DNA of 60,952 bases from Candidatus Levybacteria bacterium RIFCSPLOWO2_12_FULL_41_12 (GTDB lineage Bacteria > Patescibacteriota > Microgenomatia > Levybacterales > UBA12049), in the NCBI GenBank assembly GCA_001784155.1, contig MFPL01000012.1, positions 1 through 60,952 of the forward strand, read 5' to 3'. Shown one piece after another: positions 59,662 through 60,952 of this stretch. Positions within the stretch are counted from its first letter, which is position 1. Every line of letters begins with the position of its first letter. A program made the position numbers and the translations under genes. The notes below the pieces were generated by a model. That model did no database searches, was not told the origin of the DNA, and saw only the letters and a list, made by a program, of their open reading frames with translations.

Positions 59662-60952
59662 TTAGCCTGCCTTAGCGTATAATCTTTTCTGTCCGCGACC
59701 CAAATTCTCCTGCTTTATTATCTTAAAACTTTTAACCTCGCTAGTAAAGCTGACATGAGGCCCACCGCAGAATTCACGTGAATATGCTTGCATATGAACG
59801 TGTGGTGAGTGATCAATCGAACCACTTTTCGGACCAATAAAATAAACTTTTACACTGTCCTGATATTTTTCATCAAATAGCCCAATTGCTCCTATTTCCT
59901 TGGCCTTCTGAAGCGGCAGCATCTCAAAATGCACGGGAAGATTCTCTTTAATCCTTCCATTTACTACGTTTTCAAGTTTGTCTATTTCTGCGTCAGTCAG
60001 TGCCTTATCGTAGTTAAAATCAAACCTTACACGCTCACTAGTGATATTTGATCCTGTCTGGTGGACCTGCGTTCCAAGCAAATCTCTTATTGCTTGATGG
60101 AGAAGATGCGTTGCAGTATGCCCTCTTACTGTAGCCTCACTTGTGTCTGCGAGTCCTCCTGCAAATTTCTTCGTCGCCCCGGCCTTGGAAACTTTCTGGT
60201 GTTCTTTCATTTTTTCCGAAAGTTCCTGTTCGTTAAAATCGTATCCCAAACTTTTAAGCTGCGTTGGACCCAGTCCGTAAGAGGCAAGGGACTTGAAAGC
60301 TAGGTCTGCGGAAATATGCGTCGTACCTTTTAACTCATCGCCAGTTTTCGTTCCCTGTTTGCCCAGCTCTTTCTCAATAAACTGCTTTCCGCCAACGAGC
60401 ACCTTTTTGTAAGTCTGTATCTCTTCCAAAATAATATTTTTGATAGTTTCAAAATTCCCTTTTAGTTCTGAATCTGTTTTTCCATATTCCGAGGCAATAG
60501 CCTCGATCACAGGGGAGGGATCTTTTGCTCCCAGCTTGTCGAGATGGTCTGCGCCTCGCCTTATAAGGCGGCGCAGGATATATCCCTGTTCTTTATTTGA
60601 AGGATAGACTTTTTCAGAGGCGATAAATGAGGCTGCAGTCAGATGATCTACGATAATCCTAATACTTTCTTTATCGTCTTTGTAGGAGCTGCTTGAGGCT
60701 TGTTCAATTGCACTTATGACAGGAGTGAAAAGACTTGTCCCAAACATGTCGGGCTTATCCTCGACAGCTGCGAGGAGGCGCTCGACGCCCGCGCCGAAGT
60801 CTACATTTTTTTGAGGAAGCTCTTTAAATGATCCGTCATCCTGTTTTTGGTATTGAATGAAGACTGAATTTGCGATCTCGAGGAACTTCCCGCATTCACA
60901 CTCCGCCGGACTATCTTTACATTCCTTACCATGTTCGCCCACGTCAAATCGA
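59662..60952 (-). CDS. alaS: alanyl-tRNA synthetase, 5' end beyond window
   Basis: RFDVGEHGKEC...GAGVERLLAAV, HTATHLLHQAIRDLLG, EFCGGPHV; open to the window edge. Confidence 0.95.
   Translation of the reverse strand, partial: RFDVGEHGKECKDSPAECECGKFLEIANSVFIQYQKQDDGSFKELPQKNVDFGAGVERLLAAVEDKPDMFGTSLFTPVISAIEQASSSSYKDDKESIRIIVDHLTAASFIASEKVYPSNKEQGYILRRLIRRGADHLDKLGAKDPSPVIEAIASEYGKTDSELKGNFETIKNIILEEIQTYKKVLVGGKQFIEKELGKQGTKTGDELKGTTHISADLAFKSLASYGLGPTQLKSLGYDFNEQELSEKMKEHQKVSKAGATKKFAGGLADTSEATVRGHTATHLLHQAIRDLLGTQVHQTGSNITSERVRFDFNYDKALTDAEIDKLENVVNGRIKENLPVHFEMLPLQKAKEIGAIGLFDEKYQDSVKVYFIGPKSGSIDHSPHVHMQAYSREFCGGPHVSFTSEVKSFKIIKQENLGRGQKRLYAKAG

Noticed and set aside
59662-60952. CGGPH instead of CGGTH in AlaRS as loss of editing
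   Set aside because: The metal-binding Cys and His are retained; a Thr-to-Pro change alone is not evidence of inactivity

Overview
Gene-dense, AT-leaning bacterial chromosome segment. Gene content and protein styles suggest a Patescibacteria/CPR (Microgenomates-like) genome; this is inference, as there is no rRNA in the window to confirm it. Housekeeping blocks: pilN/pilO-like genes, rpsT, murJ, lepA, groESL, pyrE/pyrF, a cell-surface glycan gene cluster, metG, hrcA-grpE-dnaK, glmS, dnaJ-like, a Clp-like AAA+ gene, a run of small singly promoted genes (Zn-ribbon, HIT, hydrolase, peptidase E, DHODH), lepB-like, nusA-infB-(NrnA-like)-rpsO-pnp, a protease-less Lon, RNase J, metK, ftsK, rodZ-like, mltG, AMP/thymidine phosphorylase, sortase, a PilM-like/extracellular fusion and the 3' part of alaS. 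I recognised no tRNA, rRNA, CRISPR array or intact mobile element. Main observations: (1) a miniature SAM-I/IV-clan riboswitch before metK whose P1 helix contains an AUG; (2) recurrent (extended) -10 boxes 6-8 nt before start codons, implying widespread leaderless mRNAs; (3) two CIRCE-like HrcA operators; (4) a one-base frameshift in pyrF; (5) a decayed second DHODH 3' end; (6) several apparent pseudo-enzymes or rewired machines: signal peptidase with Ser to Ala, Clp-like and Lon-like ATPases without canonical pore loops, DHH protein without its metal motif, STAND-like regulator without the Walker A lysine; (7) a PilM-like/baseplate-J-like fusion overlapping a sortase gene, plus an LPxTG-like surface protein elsewhere; (8) an unlisted 52-aa ORF under a near-consensus promoter.
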